DNA from: Batillaria attramentaria
Taxonomy: Eukaryota; Mollusca; Gastropoda; Batillariidae
Direction of reading: 5' to 3'
Length of the DNA stretch: 64,000 nucleotides
NCBI GenBank assembly: GCA_018292915.2
Contig: JACVVK020000492.1
Span: 205,001-269,000 of the forward strand
The translations under genes and the position numbers were made by a program. Position 1 is the stretch's first letter. Every line of letters begins with the position of its first letter. Shown in pieces: positions 53,094 to 64,000 of the stretch. The notes under the pieces are model-generated. The model did not search any database, was not told the DNA's origin, and saw only the letters and a program-made list of their open reading frames with translations.

Positions 53094-53286
53094 CTGCTAC
53101 AGTGAGATTAGCAGACCGCTCATACTTCTTTGTTTCCACGTTGCCAGTTGGCGATTTCACGATTACGATAAGAGAGTAATTTCCTGAATGTGCAAGGCTG
53201 GCTGAACGAAGGATCAAACCTCCATTTTGTTCAAACCGAAACTCAGTCGGACGTTCCAGCATCAACTGGACTGTCTGTCCGTTTAG
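53094..53286 (-). CDS. Gene C exon 3: second half of Ig1
   Basis: 193 bp, two codons shorter than in A and B, still in frame. It encodes LNGQTVQLMLERPTEFRFEQ, SGNYSLIVIVKS and RSANLTVA. It is open itself but lies downstream of the exon 2 stop. Confidence 0.75.
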
Positions 53287-54056
53287 CTGCGGAAACATGA
53301 CAAACAGTTGTGAAAAGCATGTCTTCGAGGCTCATGTACTATACGTGATTTCGTTTATTTGGACGTTTTAGATGTTTGTTTGATTGTTTCCTGAGTCCTG
53401 TTTGGTTGTGTGGTTTGTCTGACTCATTTGCGTCACATAGTTTTGACGTACTATTTTAACGGAGGTCTACACTGGGCAGCCAATTACGTTTCGACGAATT
53501 TTTGACACAAAGTTTTTTATTTTCAGTTTGACTCGTTTACACGTACGCCTCTAACAGAACGATGCATTGCTTGCAGTTCACACTTTCATTCCTGATAACT
53601 TTTTATAAAGATACGAACTTACAGTTTCAAAGTGATTATTTAAAGAAAACGTAGATATTGCGTTGGCAACAGTGTTTTCTTTTTATCCTGGGATAGCTTT
53701 GCTTGCACGTGTGTGATGGATTCACGACAAGCTTTTCTTTTATAGAATTTTTCTCAACCCTTTTGGGTTTGGCGGTGAAACTGACAAGAATTCCGTGTAG
53801 AACCTGCTGTTAATCGGAACCCGAACAGGTCCAATGAATGGTGAGATCAATAAATTTGTAGAGTGGTGGACAGAGATGGCAGGAACCGTTGTCATGTGTG
53901 TATATATACAATAATACACACGAACAGTGCATGCTTTTTATTCATGTAAATTCACGTGTACGTTACGGAAATATATTGCATTATGGGCCTCGAGGTTTCC
54001 GTTGAGAATGATAATGATATTCATCAGCTGCAGTCAAAGGTTTATCATCTGCTTAC

Positions 54057-54190
54057 CACTGCAGTCTATTTCTTGTTGACTTCCATCTCGGTGTTGTGGA
54101 GGGTGTAACTCCACTCAAACTGCAATTGTTTCCCAACACAAGTACGCAAGTCAGCGCCAAAGTTGTCGTTCCATGTCAGCCCTTGGACGC
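54057..54190 (-). pseudogene. Gene C exon 2: Ig1 first half with in-frame TAG
   Basis: 134 bp; aligns with A and B. The acceptor is TTATAAG|GC instead of TTATCAG|GC. TGG to TAG at 54068-54066 truncates any product that includes this exon. Confidence 0.8.
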
Positions 54191-54619
54191 CTTATAACAA
54201 TCATATCAGACTTTGGATAAATCAGTTTAAGAAACGATCAAACGAAATGTTGCTCTCTTTGTTTGTTCATGTAATTCTTTACATTTCTTTTGGTATGGTG
54301 GATTTGAGTGAAGCAGTATCTTTGACTTCGACGTACCAATTTCACTCAAATTTGGAAAGAAAATCTTTATAAAACAAAGTTTTATGATTAGTTATCGGGT
54401 TGCTGCTTTTTCGGTCAAGGCTCAACTAACGCTCCTAGACGACTTTCCGTATGGCGTAATTCGGAAAATTTCATTATTGTTTTTGACCGGAATATGCATG
54501 ATTATACATGTAGAGTTTTAAGCCCACACACTGTAATCTTGTGGCAAGTAAAGTTAGATCGGAACCTTATAATGTCAAGTTGAGTACACCGGATTTCTGT
54601 AACAAGGCAAAAGGAGGGG

Positions 54620-55805
54620 TGTGGCGTCGCTAACTGCAGACTGTCGTTAACTGCAGAAAGTTGTAGGCGCATGTGGGAAATAAGGAGCACTCCCGGCACT
54701 CCTCATCGCGTTATACAATTTCCAGGTACAGGCGCGTGATTTGCAAGAATGGCGTGCACGTTTGCGTATCATGTGCTCTTCTTTTGTGCAGCGTTGTACT
54801 CAGTCACTTTGAGCACTGCTGTGTCGGATGGAAACAAGGCGGAAAAAGTGAGTACTTATGGGAAAATGATGACATTTTGTAAGTGGGAGTCATAATATCA
54901 GTACGCTTATAACTTCGACTTTACATGATTGAATAAAAATCCATGAGAATGTATTGAGAACTTGTGATTTTTTATGGAAAGTACGGTAATACAAATAACT
55001 GAAATCGGCCACGGGGGACTGTATGCCTAATTCCATTTAATATTATGACTTTGTTGTATTTTTCTCCTGCTATGTCGCTCTCTCGGTGCACTCGCAGAGA
55101 AGACACGGGATACAACAGGCTGGAACTCCAATACTTTATTAACAGAAGATGCGCGAAGAACAAACTCATGAAAGAGGAAGAACCCAGAACGCTGTGCAGT
55201 GCTGCTTATATACTAACAGGTCAGATCTAGAACATTCCGCAACTTACTGGCAAGTAGGGAATCTTTCCAAGGTTACGCAGTCTAGTGACGTTACTGCACT
55301 CGCATGTTCTGGGATGGTCTAGAAATTTCCATCGAAATGCAGTGACTTTTCGCGATCTCTACAACAGACTTCCACTTTCAAAATGTCATCATTTTACCAG
55401 GTAAAAAAAACAAAAAACCCTCACTTTTCCTCCTGGTTTCCATCCGACACAGCAGTGCTCAAAGTGACTCGTGAGTGCAACGCTGCACAAAAGAAGCGCA
55501 CATGATACGCAAACGTTCACGCCATTCTTGCAAATCACGCGCCTGTACCTCTGTCGCGCGCACTCGAGGTCAAGGTCAGCACCGCATTGTTCGGGAGTTC
55601 TCATTAAATTGTCACGGAACGCTAATTATCAAGTTAAACTACGTTATGTTTGCTGCTTTTATTGATCAACAAATCCTTAGGTGGAGGCGCGTTAACATTA
55701 TCATTGTGCCTTAATTACCAAATTAGTGATGTATCCCAGTTATCATCAGTTTCTGCGATCTGTCTGCAGTTAACGACAGTCTGCAGTTAGCGACGCCACA
55801 CCTGT
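54620..55805. mobile_element. 1.2 kb inverted-repeat DNA element in the gene C intron
   Basis: Outer ends pair over about 40 bp (GTGGCGTCGCTAACTGCAGA and onward through CTGTCGTTAACTGCAGA). A second inner inverted pair (54720-54850 versus 55430-55570, containing CATCCGACACAGCAGTGCTC) makes a large foldback. GGAGGGG at 54613-54619 and 55806-55812 looks like the target duplication. Gene A has the empty site GGATGGGCCTC. No transposase frame seen. Confidence 0.8.
55043..55370 (+). repeat. About 330-bp repeat captured inside the inverted-repeat element
   Basis: GAGAAGACACGGGATACAAC, AACCCAGAACGCTGTGCAG, CAGGTCAGATCTAGAACATT and CATGTTCTGGGATGGTCTAG also occur in the same order at 63430-63765. It holds the loop region of the element. 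Confidence 0.75.
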
Positions 55806-55918
55806 GGAGGGGCCTCATTATCCGTGAACATAGCATGAAATAAATCAAGATTAAGACAAGAGCTGGTCCCTCTAGATGTAGGAAACGTTGTCAGGTCTGA
55901 TATGTACGTCATACATAC

Positions 55919-55982
55919 CTAATGCGAGCAAAACAGGCAGCATAAGAACACTGAAATCCCCCGTTTGTTGTGTTCCTGCCAT
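55919..55982 (-). CDS. Gene C exon 1: start codon and signal peptide
   Basis: ATG at 55982-55980, MAGTQQTGDFSVLMLP then a hydrophobic core; donor TTAG|GTATGT, phase 1. It is nearly identical to gene A exon 1. Confidence 0.8.
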
Positions 55983-56155
55983 GCTGATCTGTAGAAGCTC
56001 AAATAACGCGGTGCAAGTGTCGAGCTGTATGCCAGATGTCGCGCTCCTCTCACAGTTCCCAGCACGTCTGTCGACTGTGGCAACTCCAACTTGTGCTGAT
56101 AAATTATTTGATGACGTGGTATCTTCTGCGCCATAAATACGTCGACAGTTCATCC

Positions 56156-56355
<200 letters not shown>

Positions 56356-56508
56356 CCTAAAAATGACAAAGGGAGACAAGTTACACAACAGACACAACAG
56401 AAAGTGTTTGGTTTTTTAAGTTGTTTCTACAACTGCACATATGACAGGAACTACTACACTATTATAGCTTTGATAACACGACTGTCACGACCATGCTTGC
56501 GTCAATAT

Positions 56509-56516
56509 TCGCGCGC

Positions 56517-56564
<48 letters not shown>
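56509..56564. repeat. (CG)n(TG)n microsatellite
   Basis: Paralogue of 31989-32045; shorter CG and longer TG part. Confidence 0.95.
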
Positions 56565-56565
<1 letters not shown>

Positions 56566-57008
56566 CTTTCTTTCCTCTCATGCACCACTCGCACGCAGTC
56601 GCCACAAGACAGGGACGCTTGTAGTTCACACCACCACCATGCTATTGATAGAATATTTAAAAAAAATCACTTATGTGAACACAGCGTCCACCAGACAGTC
56701 ACAACAATTTAAGCAAACAAAAATTGCAAGGGTCTAAACACTAAGTAATAAGAAATAAAAGGTTTCGACAATGGACGCTCAGTACCTGGACAGTGTTCTT
56801 AATACAATGTGCACAAGTCGGAAGGCAAGTAGGCATAACATATCATCTAGTTTACTGTTGTTGGTTTCAATATACAAACCAGTGTATTATGCGGCGATCT
56901 GATCAGTCAAACTTTATGTGCTTGTCTTGTTCGGTTCCGTTGAAACACCGAGTGCTCCTCCTAAACACGTCTACGATGACAGTATTTGATTTTGGTATCC
57001 TCTTTCAG

Positions 57009-57235
57009 ACTCAATCTGGTAAAAGATCAAACTCGAAGTACCAGGAAGGTCGCTTCTACCTCCTGCTTCCAAACCCGGTAGAGGGAGGTAAATATTCCTG
57101 CATCGTGCCCTCTACCGACCCGGCCACGAGTTGTCTGCCCGATGGATCCCTGCTGCAGCCGGCGCTAACAGTGGACGCGAACTGGAGGCCGAGAACACTC
57201 ATGATACTCGCCAAGGGCCTCGGCAACAAAGCGGA
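57009..57235 (+). pseudogene. Orphan inverted Ig2b/coil exon 2
   Basis: Second copy inside the duplicated block. Here the hinge is intact (PSTDPATSCLPDGSLL) but part of the coil start is deleted after VDAN. The frame continues through LGNKAETLQDKTETFQDKTE before being lost in the minisatellite. The two orphan copies are broken at different places, so they decayed after duplication. Confidence 0.75.
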
Positions 57236-57765
57236 GACGCTTCAAGATAAGACGGAGACGTTTCAAGATAAGACGGAGACACCTCAAAACGGAGACGCTT
57301 CAAGATTAGACGGAGACGCTTCAAGATAAGACGGAGACGCTTCAAGATAAGACGGAGACGCTTCAAGACGGAGACGCTTCAAGATAAGACGGAAACGCTT
57401 CAAGACGGAGACGCTTCAAGATAAGATAAAGACGCTTCAAGACGGAGACGCTTCCAGATAAGACGGAGACGCTTCAAGACGGAGACGCTTCAAGATAAGA
57501 CAAAGACGCTTCAAGACGGAGACGCTTCAAGATAAGACGGAGACGCTTCAAGACGGAGACGCTTCAAGACGGAGACGCTTCAAGATAAGACGAAGACGCT
57601 TCAAGACGGAGACGCTTCAAGATAAGACAAAGACGCTTCAAGACTGAGACGCTTCAAGATAAGACGAAGACACTTCAAGACGGAGACGCTTCAAGATAAG
57701 ACGAAGACGCTTCAAGATAAGACGGAGACGCCTCAAGACGGAGACGCTTCAAGATAAGACGCGCA
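57230..57765 (+). repeat. 21/16-bp minisatellite derived from coil heptads, copy 2
   Basis: Same array as at 32740-33325 in the paralogous block, with a different number and order of 21- and 16-bp units. It ends in the same GCGCACATTAGCGCTCGTGT flank. Confidence 0.8.
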
Positions 57766-57775
57766 CATTAGCGCT

Positions 57776-57804
57776 CGTGTGTGTGTGCGTACGTGCGTGC
57801 GTGC

Positions 57805-57837
<33 letters not shown>

Positions 57838-58021
57838 TAGAAGCCTTTATATGTATGTCTGGAGGCATGTTGTGTGTGTTTCTGTGTGAGTGTGTTCAAG
57901 TTGCTGGTAAGGCGCCCTGAGCTCCTGCGGGAGGGAGGGCGTCCCTCAGATACCATTATTATTATTATTATTATTACTATTATTATTCTCGCCACATAGT
58001 AAATGGCTAAACACTTTTCGC

Positions 58022-58067
<46 letters not shown>

Positions 58068-58200
58068 CATTCTTAAATAGACATGGCATGCTTAAGAAAC
58101 CGGAAACATGCGTCACACTGAGAACAAAATTGGCCTCACTGTCATAACCTTGCTTCGATTTGTGCCAAGTGATACTATCAATTGTTTCACTGGTGTCTCT

Positions 58201-58250
<50 letters not shown>
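57776..58250. repeat. GT/GTGC, ATT, GT and CT/CA tracts
   Basis: 57776-57838, 57956-57986, 58027-58067 and 58201-58250, matching the order at 33339-33845. Confidence 0.9.
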
Positions 58251-58253
<3 letters not shown>

Positions 58254-59094
58254 CACTGCATGCATTAAGAAAACACGCTAAAAGTAAAGAATGAATCCAA
58301 CACCTAAATCTTTATTTCAGAAATCCAACAGTTTCGAACACATCCCAAAACCACCATGAAGAACAAATTTCACAAACTTTTCGCAAAAGCAGCTCGGGCG
58401 GGGGCAGGGGTGGGTGGGGCGGGGGGGGGGGGGGCTAGGGAGGGGGGGGGGTTACAAGAAATAACATTACGAGCTTGTGACAAACGTTCATCCTACACAC
58501 ACTATGTGTCTGTAAGAGGTATCTATAAATGACTGTTCAGTTTTGTGTTAGTCATTACTCTCAAGATACCACAGACAGATCCATACGACAATACGTGTCA
58601 GAACGAGTGTCTGGATGTGGCCAAAGGACCCCGTGAAATTGGAAAAAGCGACACATTGTTGCTAGGGCCGCGTAATGCCACTGCATCCATGGCCAGTTTG
58701 TCGGTACGCTCACCGTCAATGAATACCAAGAAATTTTATGGCGAAACAACAAACTATGATTGTAAACTGTACAAATGGTATGGTATGGTATGGAAGACTT
58801 CTCCTCGGCGCATGTTATGGCACTGCAGGGCTGGAGGACGAAGCACTGAAAGCTTGCTGTCGCTAATTAAGCGCTACCTTATGTGCAAACCTTTACCCTG
58901 CTATTCACACCTGTCCGTGATACAGTATTTCTGTTTTGTACGCCATCAGGCACAGCCTACTGTTTTGCGGAACATGGACATGGGATTTTTTTGCGTGCAC
59001 GCTTGATATTTGTGCGTGCGTGTGTACACGAGGGCGGGCCAGGCACCGTAAACAAGTCTGCACGTGATTTTGACTTGTGATTTGGAAAAGAAAA

Positions 59095-59180
59095 ATCCAT
59101 CCAAATTCCTGCCCATCGGGGATTCGAACCGGGCGGCTCAGGATCCGAAGTCAGATACCTGAACCGCTAGACCGAAAATA
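59095..59180 (-). mobile_element. tRNA-like sequence (SINE family 3), third copy
   Basis: Paralogue of 34690-34775, with GGGATTCGAACCGGGCGGCT preserved. Confidence 0.5.
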
Positions 59181-59736
59181 ATCCCTTGTCATATCATCAT
59201 TTCTGTCAAATTTATCTTCTTCTTTTGTAAATATGAAAACCCGAAAAGCACTTGACAGTTACAATGCCGATGTTTAAATTGGCGACCTGCTGTTTAGTCA
59301 TTCTGTTTTCAAAACTTCTTTCCTAACCCGAACTCTAACATCTGGTGTTTCGAAAACAATGGTTGAAATGATAAAAATGTAATTCTGACGTTCATCACCT
59401 TGTCCAAGACCGGGTGGATGTGTATTTGGGAGTTTTAACGTCCTTTTCCTCCACGTGAACGGAATTAAACCAACACCGAAAGCTTTATTTTAGAAATCCA
59501 ACTATTTCGAACACTCTCAGGAACGATCAAAGAGAACAAATTTCATATAACTTTAGCAAAAACTACTTTGCTGGGGTGGGGGTAAGGGGGGGGGGGGGTC
59601 TGGGGGAGAGGGCAAGAAATCATGTACGAGTTTGTAACAGACGTTCATCCTACACACCATATGTGCCTTTAGGAGGTATCTACGAACGACTGCTCATTTT
59701 TGTGTTCGCCTTTGCTGAAAACGAAAAATCCATCCC

Positions 59737-59812
59737 ATTTCATGCCCACCACGGATTCAAACCGGGCGGCTCATGATCGGAAGTCGGATACCTTATCCAC
59801 TAGACCAAGTTC
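59737..59812 (-). mobile_element. tRNA-like sequence (SINE family 3), fourth copy
   Basis: Paralogue of 35322-35400. Confidence 0.45.
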
Positions 59813-60021
59813 CCTTGCCATATCATCATTTCTGTCAATCTTTTTTGTAATTTCGAAAAACCGAACATCACTTGACAGTAGTTATGCCGATGTACACCCC
59901 GGCGACCCACTGTTTACTTAGTCTGCTCTATTCAGAACTTACCTCCTAACCGAATTTTTACATCTGCCGATTTGACAACAATGGCAGAAGTGCTAAAAAT
60001 GTAATCTGGACGTTCACCTTG

Positions 60022-60187
60022 GCCAAGAGTGGGTGTTTGGGCGTCCTATTCCACCACGCATGGATGACATCAAAGAGTGGGCAACGACAAAAAGGCCAGC
60101 ACAAATATTTGGCCCCATCCGGGTTCCGTACTCATGACCCGAGAATTGAAAGTCCAACGCTCTACCATTCAGCCATCCCGGCTCACC
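60022..60187 (-). mobile_element. SINE family 1
   Basis: Complete head (CCAACGCTCTACCATTCAGC on plus) unlike its paralogue at 35618-35712. Confidence 0.8.
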
Positions 60188-60223
60188 ACCTTGTACAAGA
60201 TACAGACATTAACTGTTTGCATC

Positions 60224-60227
<4 letters not shown>

Positions 60228-60286
<59 letters not shown>

Positions 60287-60292
60287 CGCGCG
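60228..60292. repeat. (GT)n(GC)n microsatellite
   Basis: GT then GCGCGCGC. Confidence 0.95.
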
Positions 60293-60379
60293 TACCTAGG
60301 CCCCGACCTTATGGCCCCGTAAATTTTTGTTTACATTTCTTCCTTTTCACTTCCTTCACACGTTCAAAGATCCTAGAGC

Positions 60380-61100
60380 TGTTATCAGGGGCGCCGGAAG
60401 ATGTTGGGGGGAGGGGGGGGGCAGAATCTCAGAGGGGGGAAACGCCAGAGCCAGTGAAAGGAAGGACGTTGCCCGGAGAAAGTGAAAAGCGGGGGGGGGG
60501 GGGGGGGGACGTTCAGATGCTGCGCAGACAAAAACCTTTACGAACCAGGGAGCCACTGAAAGGTACGACGTTGCCAAAAGAAAGTGAAAAGCGGGAAAGG
60601 GGGGGGGGGGGGGGGGCCTTCAGATGCTGCGCAGACAAAAACCGTTTCGAACCAGGGAGCCACTGAAAGGTAGGACGTTGCCCAAAGAAAGTGAAGAGGG
60701 GGGGGGGGGGGGGGGCGATCAGATGCTGCGCACACAAAAAACTTTACGAACCAGGGAGCCACTGAAAGGAAGGACGTTGCCCAAAGAAACTGAAAAGCGC
60801 GGGGGGGGGGGGGGGGGGGGATTATCAGACGACTTTCTGCCAAGTCGTTTTGATATTTCATGCAACGGCTAAACTGAGTTCTCTGTTGGGTGGGATGAGG
60901 GAGAGAGAAGGAAGAGGGGTAGGGGGAGGGGGGTAGGGGAAGGGAGGGGGGGGCAAGACCATGGCTTTGCCCCCCCTCTTGCCATAGTCACCTGATTTTC
61001 CAGGTGGGGGGGGGGGCAGAAAGATACTCTTCCCCCCCCCCCCTCTTGAGTACAGGGGGGGGCAGCTGCCCCCCCTACCCCCCCCCCCCCCCCCCCGCGC
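60380..61100. repeat. About 100-bp poly-G-punctuated minisatellite and G/C runs
   Basis: CAGATGCTGCGCAGACAAAA, CAGGGAGCCACTGAAAGG and GACGTTGCCCAAAGAAA recur four times, each separated by a run of 13-20 G. Followed by GGGGGAG and CCCCCC tracts to 61097. G4-prone. Confidence 0.85.
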
Positions 61101-61380
61101 CCCTGGTTATCTATCAGTAGGTTACAGCACTATGTAAGTATACTACTACTGCTACTACTACTACTAATTCTTCTTTTTCTTCTTCTTCTTATTATTAACT
61201 GGGGGCCACTTTCCTATGTCTATCGCAGAGGAAACGTTTGTTGCCGTACTTACTGATTTAGTAAACTTCAAAATGATCAGTAATTTCTGTTTCAGGTCGA
61301 CGTAAGTAAGAAGGACCAAAACTCAGTTTCTTCACATGTTTCGGAAACTTGACAAAACGTCGCTGTTCGAGTAGTAGATT

Positions 61381-61790
61381 TTACTGATCAGCGCGGAGAA
61401 GAAAGCCGCTAAATGCTGTAATTTCAAAATCAAAACTACCCTTCTCAACTTTACTCTGCAACCACGCCTGCTGTCCCTGCTTCAAGTGGGTGGTCACGTG
61501 ACATGTGTCGGAAACCCACTGCTCGTTGTATTTATTGAAACCGTAACACCCAACTTTGTTGTTCACCATAAGCAACATGTCGCCGGAGTCATCATCGGAT
61601 TTGCCACCGTCGCCCGTAGTAGCGATCAGGAAGTAGGTACCGGTAACGGGGACGGTGAAGACGCCTGTGCTGCCGTTGAACGCACCTCCCTCGTTCAACA
61701 TCACGTTCTCCAGGGGGATGCGGTGTGATTTGCCCACGCTCACGGTCTTTGACGGACGGGCGTGGAAGGCAACGCGGTGAGTGACGATAC
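61381..61790 (-). CDS. Gene D: terminal C1q exon, rest beyond the window
   Basis: Acceptor TGTGCAG|GTATCG (phase 1), stop at 61381. It encodes THRVAFHARPSKTVSVGK, GGAFNGSTGVFTVPVTGTYF, DTCHVTTHLKQGQQAWLQS and AFSGFLLRADQ. It pairs with gene B's C1q exon. In gene B the coil exon lies about 1.6 kb upstream. None is visible here up to 64000, so the remaining exons should lie past the right edge. Confidence 0.85.
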
Positions 61791-61925
61791 CTGCACATTC
61801 GACCAACATTACCATCGTAAGCGGAGTCAGTGATAGAACTTAATTCATTATCCCATACATACGTAAATCCAACAGTGAATCAATTCATGAACAAACTGGT
61901 ATGCTGACGCAGATAGAGGCGGAAA

Positions 61926-62066
61926 GGGTGGGTGGGTGTTTGGGAGTTTTAACGTCCTTTTCCACCACACAAGGGTGATATCAAAGGCGAGGAAGCGAGA
62001 AAAAGGGCCAGCACAAATATTTCGCCCCAGCCGGGATTTCAACTTACGACCCGGACATTGAAAGTA
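61926..62066 (-). mobile_element. SINE family 1, 5'-shortened
   Basis: Same site and same truncation as 36432-36572. Confidence 0.8.
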
Positions 62067-62546
62067 GATAGAGGCGGAAAACACATGCTATGATTATTAT
62101 GTATGCACATTCTTCCTTTTTACCCAGACATCCCTGAACAAGATGGTTACCAGCCCATTTGGATCTAACCGAGGATTTCCTCACACACACACACACACAC
62201 ACTCTCTCTCTCTCTCTAAATGGAAACAACTGACCGGAGATAGACGTCAAGTTGTTTTCTTTGAAATCTATGACGTTTTTATGTTGTTTCCATAGTAATG
62301 GAAACAACATCATAGGACGGGCTAAATTTTCCACGTTCATGGGCAAGCATCTGTGGTACAAACGCACGTCACTGCCGATCTCCCGCAGAGACGATTATGC
62401 AAGTGTAACTCTGACAATGACGTAAGAAAACGTGCGTCATCGATGCTGACATGTACGGTGCCCCGAACGCGCTTCTCCTCCTCAGTGAGTGCCGTCTGTA
62501 CGTATGTGTGTGCGTGCGTGCGTGCGGCTGTGTGTGTGTGAATTGT

Positions 62547-63150
62547 GTCCAGGCCCGTTTCTTCGAAAATACTCAACCGAATGGCTTCAAATTTGGGGTA
62601 TCCAAATATATCAAAATGTTACATTAGAGGAACCAAGCGTGTGATGATTGCTTAAGTGATTTGGGAGTTATCGCCCTTTTGACACAAGTTGGTTGACTTT
62701 CGTTTACAGGCGTAATATTTATTTAAATCACTCAATTTTTTGGCAGTAGACTGCTTGAATACGGACTCTGAACAGAGTCACTACTAGAAAATGGTCGCTC
62801 TTATAGTTTTTGTGTAAACCGAGCCTGAGTTGACATTGCATTTGAACCCAGTTCAGATGCCTATTTCTCCGAAAATACTGAACCGATCGATTTCAAATTT
62901 GGGGTTTCTGAATGAATCAAGATTGTTGAATAGAAGGCCCGATCCAGGTACGATTGCACACATGATTTGCGAGTTATCGCCCTTTTCAGAGAAGGTGGCT
63001 TTCTGGCGTTTAAAGGCGTAATATTTACCTAAACCACTCCATTTTTTGGGCATAGATCGCATGAATACGGACTCGCAACTACGTGAATTTTGGAGGTTGT
63101 CGCTTTTATACTTTTGGCGTAAGCCGTACCTGATGAAAGTGCTGGTGAAC
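62547..63150. repeat. Two-copy tandem repeat of about 302 bp
   Basis: TTTCTTCGAAAATACTCAAC, TTCAAATTTGGGGT, GAGTTATCGCCCTTTT, AGGCGTAATATTTA and GAATACGGACTC occur in order in both 62547-62848 and 62849-63150, with moderate divergence. Confidence 0.75.
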
Positions 63151-63229
63151 ACACTTTAGATCTCAAAATCGCTCCTACTATACATAGATAATGAGCCTGG
63201 GGTGCCATAATAAAATATACAAAAAAATT

Positions 63230-63440
63230 AGAAAAATTCACTGCAGCCGTTATCGTCAGTTGACTCGAAAATTTGTGCTCACAGCACATTTCCTCTGCAA
63301 GCCACACGCCTCACAAACATCGAAGAAGAGACGCACGCGCACTGACGTAAAGTAAGTGCGTCATGTTTGATTGACGTGATGCTGTTTTTTCTTGGGGGTG
63401 TCTCGCCACTTTCTTTCCGAATTCCTCTGTTTGGAGACGT
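63230..63440 (-). repeat. Dispersed repeat, inverted copy of 37210-37450
   Basis: CGTTATCGTCAGTTGACTCG, CACATTTCCTCTGCAAGCC and GCGCACTGACGTAAA match 37210-37450 in reverse complement. Confidence 0.65.
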
Positions 63441-63765
63441 GGTGTATTTTACTTCTACTATGTCGCCATCTTCGTGCAATCGCAGAGAAGACACGGGATA
63501 CAACAGAATACAACTCCAATACTTTATGAACAGAATATGCACGGAGAACAAATTCATGAAAGAAGAAGAACCCAGAACGCTGTGCAGGGCTGCTTACGTA
63601 CTGAACAGGTCAGATCTAGAACATTCCTCAACTTACTGGAAGGTTCGATATCTTTCCAAGGTGACGTAATCTACTGACGTTACTGCACCAGCATGTTCTG
63701 GGATGGTCTAGAAATTATTTTGCATCGAAATGCAGTATCTTTTCGCGATCTCTACAACTTGACAT
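63430..63765 (+). repeat. About 330-bp repeat shared with 55043-55370
   Basis: Same motif order as the copy inside the gene C inverted-repeat element; here it is not flanked by the element's ends. Confidence 0.75.
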
Positions 63766-64000
63766 GTGGAAAGCGGGAATTTCAGTGGGTTTCGTTTTTG
63801 CCACTGACTCACACTCAGAAGCATAATGTGTGTGTGTGGGGGGGGGGGGGGGGGGGTGCGTGCGTGCGCGCGTCTAAGGCGCGAGAGAGAGAGAGAGAGA
63901 GAGGGTCTCTTCTCCGATACCAGTAAGCAATCGTCTGTCAGTCAGGTCTGCGGGAAGTAACTCTGTCAAAGGGGAACGACTTTATTACAAGAATTCATTC
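63766..64000. other. Low-complexity right edge
   Basis: Poly-G 63838-63856, (GA)n 63885-63904; no gene recognised. Confidence 0.5.

Larger units (their letters stand above)
50712..55982 (-). pseudogene. Gene C: paralogue of gene A with a nonsense codon in Ig1
   Basis: Exons: 55982-55919 (signal), 54190-54057 (Ig1a), 53286-53094 (Ig1b), 52741-52599 (Ig2a), 52302-51906 (Ig2b and coil), 51100-50712 (C1q). All splice phases match gene A, and the introns align with A over long stretches. Codon 63 is TAG (54068-54066) where A and B have TGG. The Ig1a acceptor has weakened from CAG to AAG and Ig1b has lost 6 bp, so damage is concentrated in Ig1. Signal, Ig2, coil (8 heptads) and C1q remain open. 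Skipping both Ig1 exons would restore an open frame because both ends are phase 1. It is therefore either a pseudogene of the full-length form or a single-Ig gene. The Ig1a-signal intron carries a 1.2 kb inverted-repeat element. Confidence 0.8.

Noticed and set aside
60019..60872. 215-codon frame and overlapping Gly/Pro-rich frames
   Set aside because: Cover a SINE, a (GT)n tract and G-run minisatellite units.

Overview
This is eukaryotic DNA with no bacterial signature: genes are split into short exons with GT-AG introns, (GT)n, (GA)n and poly-G/C tracts are very abundant, and tRNA-headed SINEs, LINE fragments, solo LTRs and MITEs fill most of the space. The recognisable genes encode secreted immunoglobulin-domain plus C1q-domain proteins. 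These are a mollusc-type lectin family related to the FREP/VIgL group and, from memory, called QREP in caenogastropods. A gastropod, perhaps a periwinkle-like caenogastropod, is my inference; no species can be proven from the window.  Layout. The genes lie on the minus strand in tandem. Gene A (7056-12377) is complete: signal peptide, Ig1 (two exons), Ig2 (two exons, the second also carrying a coiled coil), then a terminal C1q exon. Joined, it makes an uninterrupted frame of 437 codons. Gene B (35884-44452) has every exon except a detectable signal-peptide exon, and one intron is swollen by a 3.2 kb transposon-rich insert. Gene C (50712-55982) is a close paralogue of A including its introns, but carries a nonsense codon in Ig1. 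Gene D contributes only its C1q exon (61381-61790) and runs off the right edge. Two orphan Ig2b/coil exons lie in inverted (plus) orientation at 32.5 and 57.0 kb, each running into a minisatellite built from a 21-bp heptad codon unit.  How the parts work together. All module borders sit in phase 1 (signal | Ig1 | Ig2+coil | C1q), so modules can be gained, lost or skipped without a frameshift. The coils of B and C differ by exactly three heptads (63 bp). The proteins are inferred to be secreted oligomeric recognition lectins of innate immunity.  Duplication history. The A and C loci (8.7-12.6 kb versus 52.3-56.2 kb) align through their introns and serve as empty-site controls for each other. 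A gained a solo LTR and a SINE; C gained a 1.2 kb inverted-repeat element. A second block (31.7-36.9 kb versus 56.2-62.3 kb) is also duplicated. Both blocks begin or end on a (GT)n tract.  The rest is repeats: 1-7 kb (MITEs, SINEs, a PIF/Harbinger-like element, a perfect hairpin); 12.8-13.7 kb (about 215-bp satellite); 14.2-14.9 kb (G-poor strand); 18.4-23.7 kb (LINE fragments and a GA-rich array); 24.6-25.4 kb (LTR); 28.8-31.7 kb (arrays and a MITE); 45.2-46.2 kb (37-bp minisatellite); 47.2-49.9 kb (arrays). No true tRNA, rRNA, CRISPR or other confident gene was seen. Most long open frames are microsatellite translations or antisense shadows.
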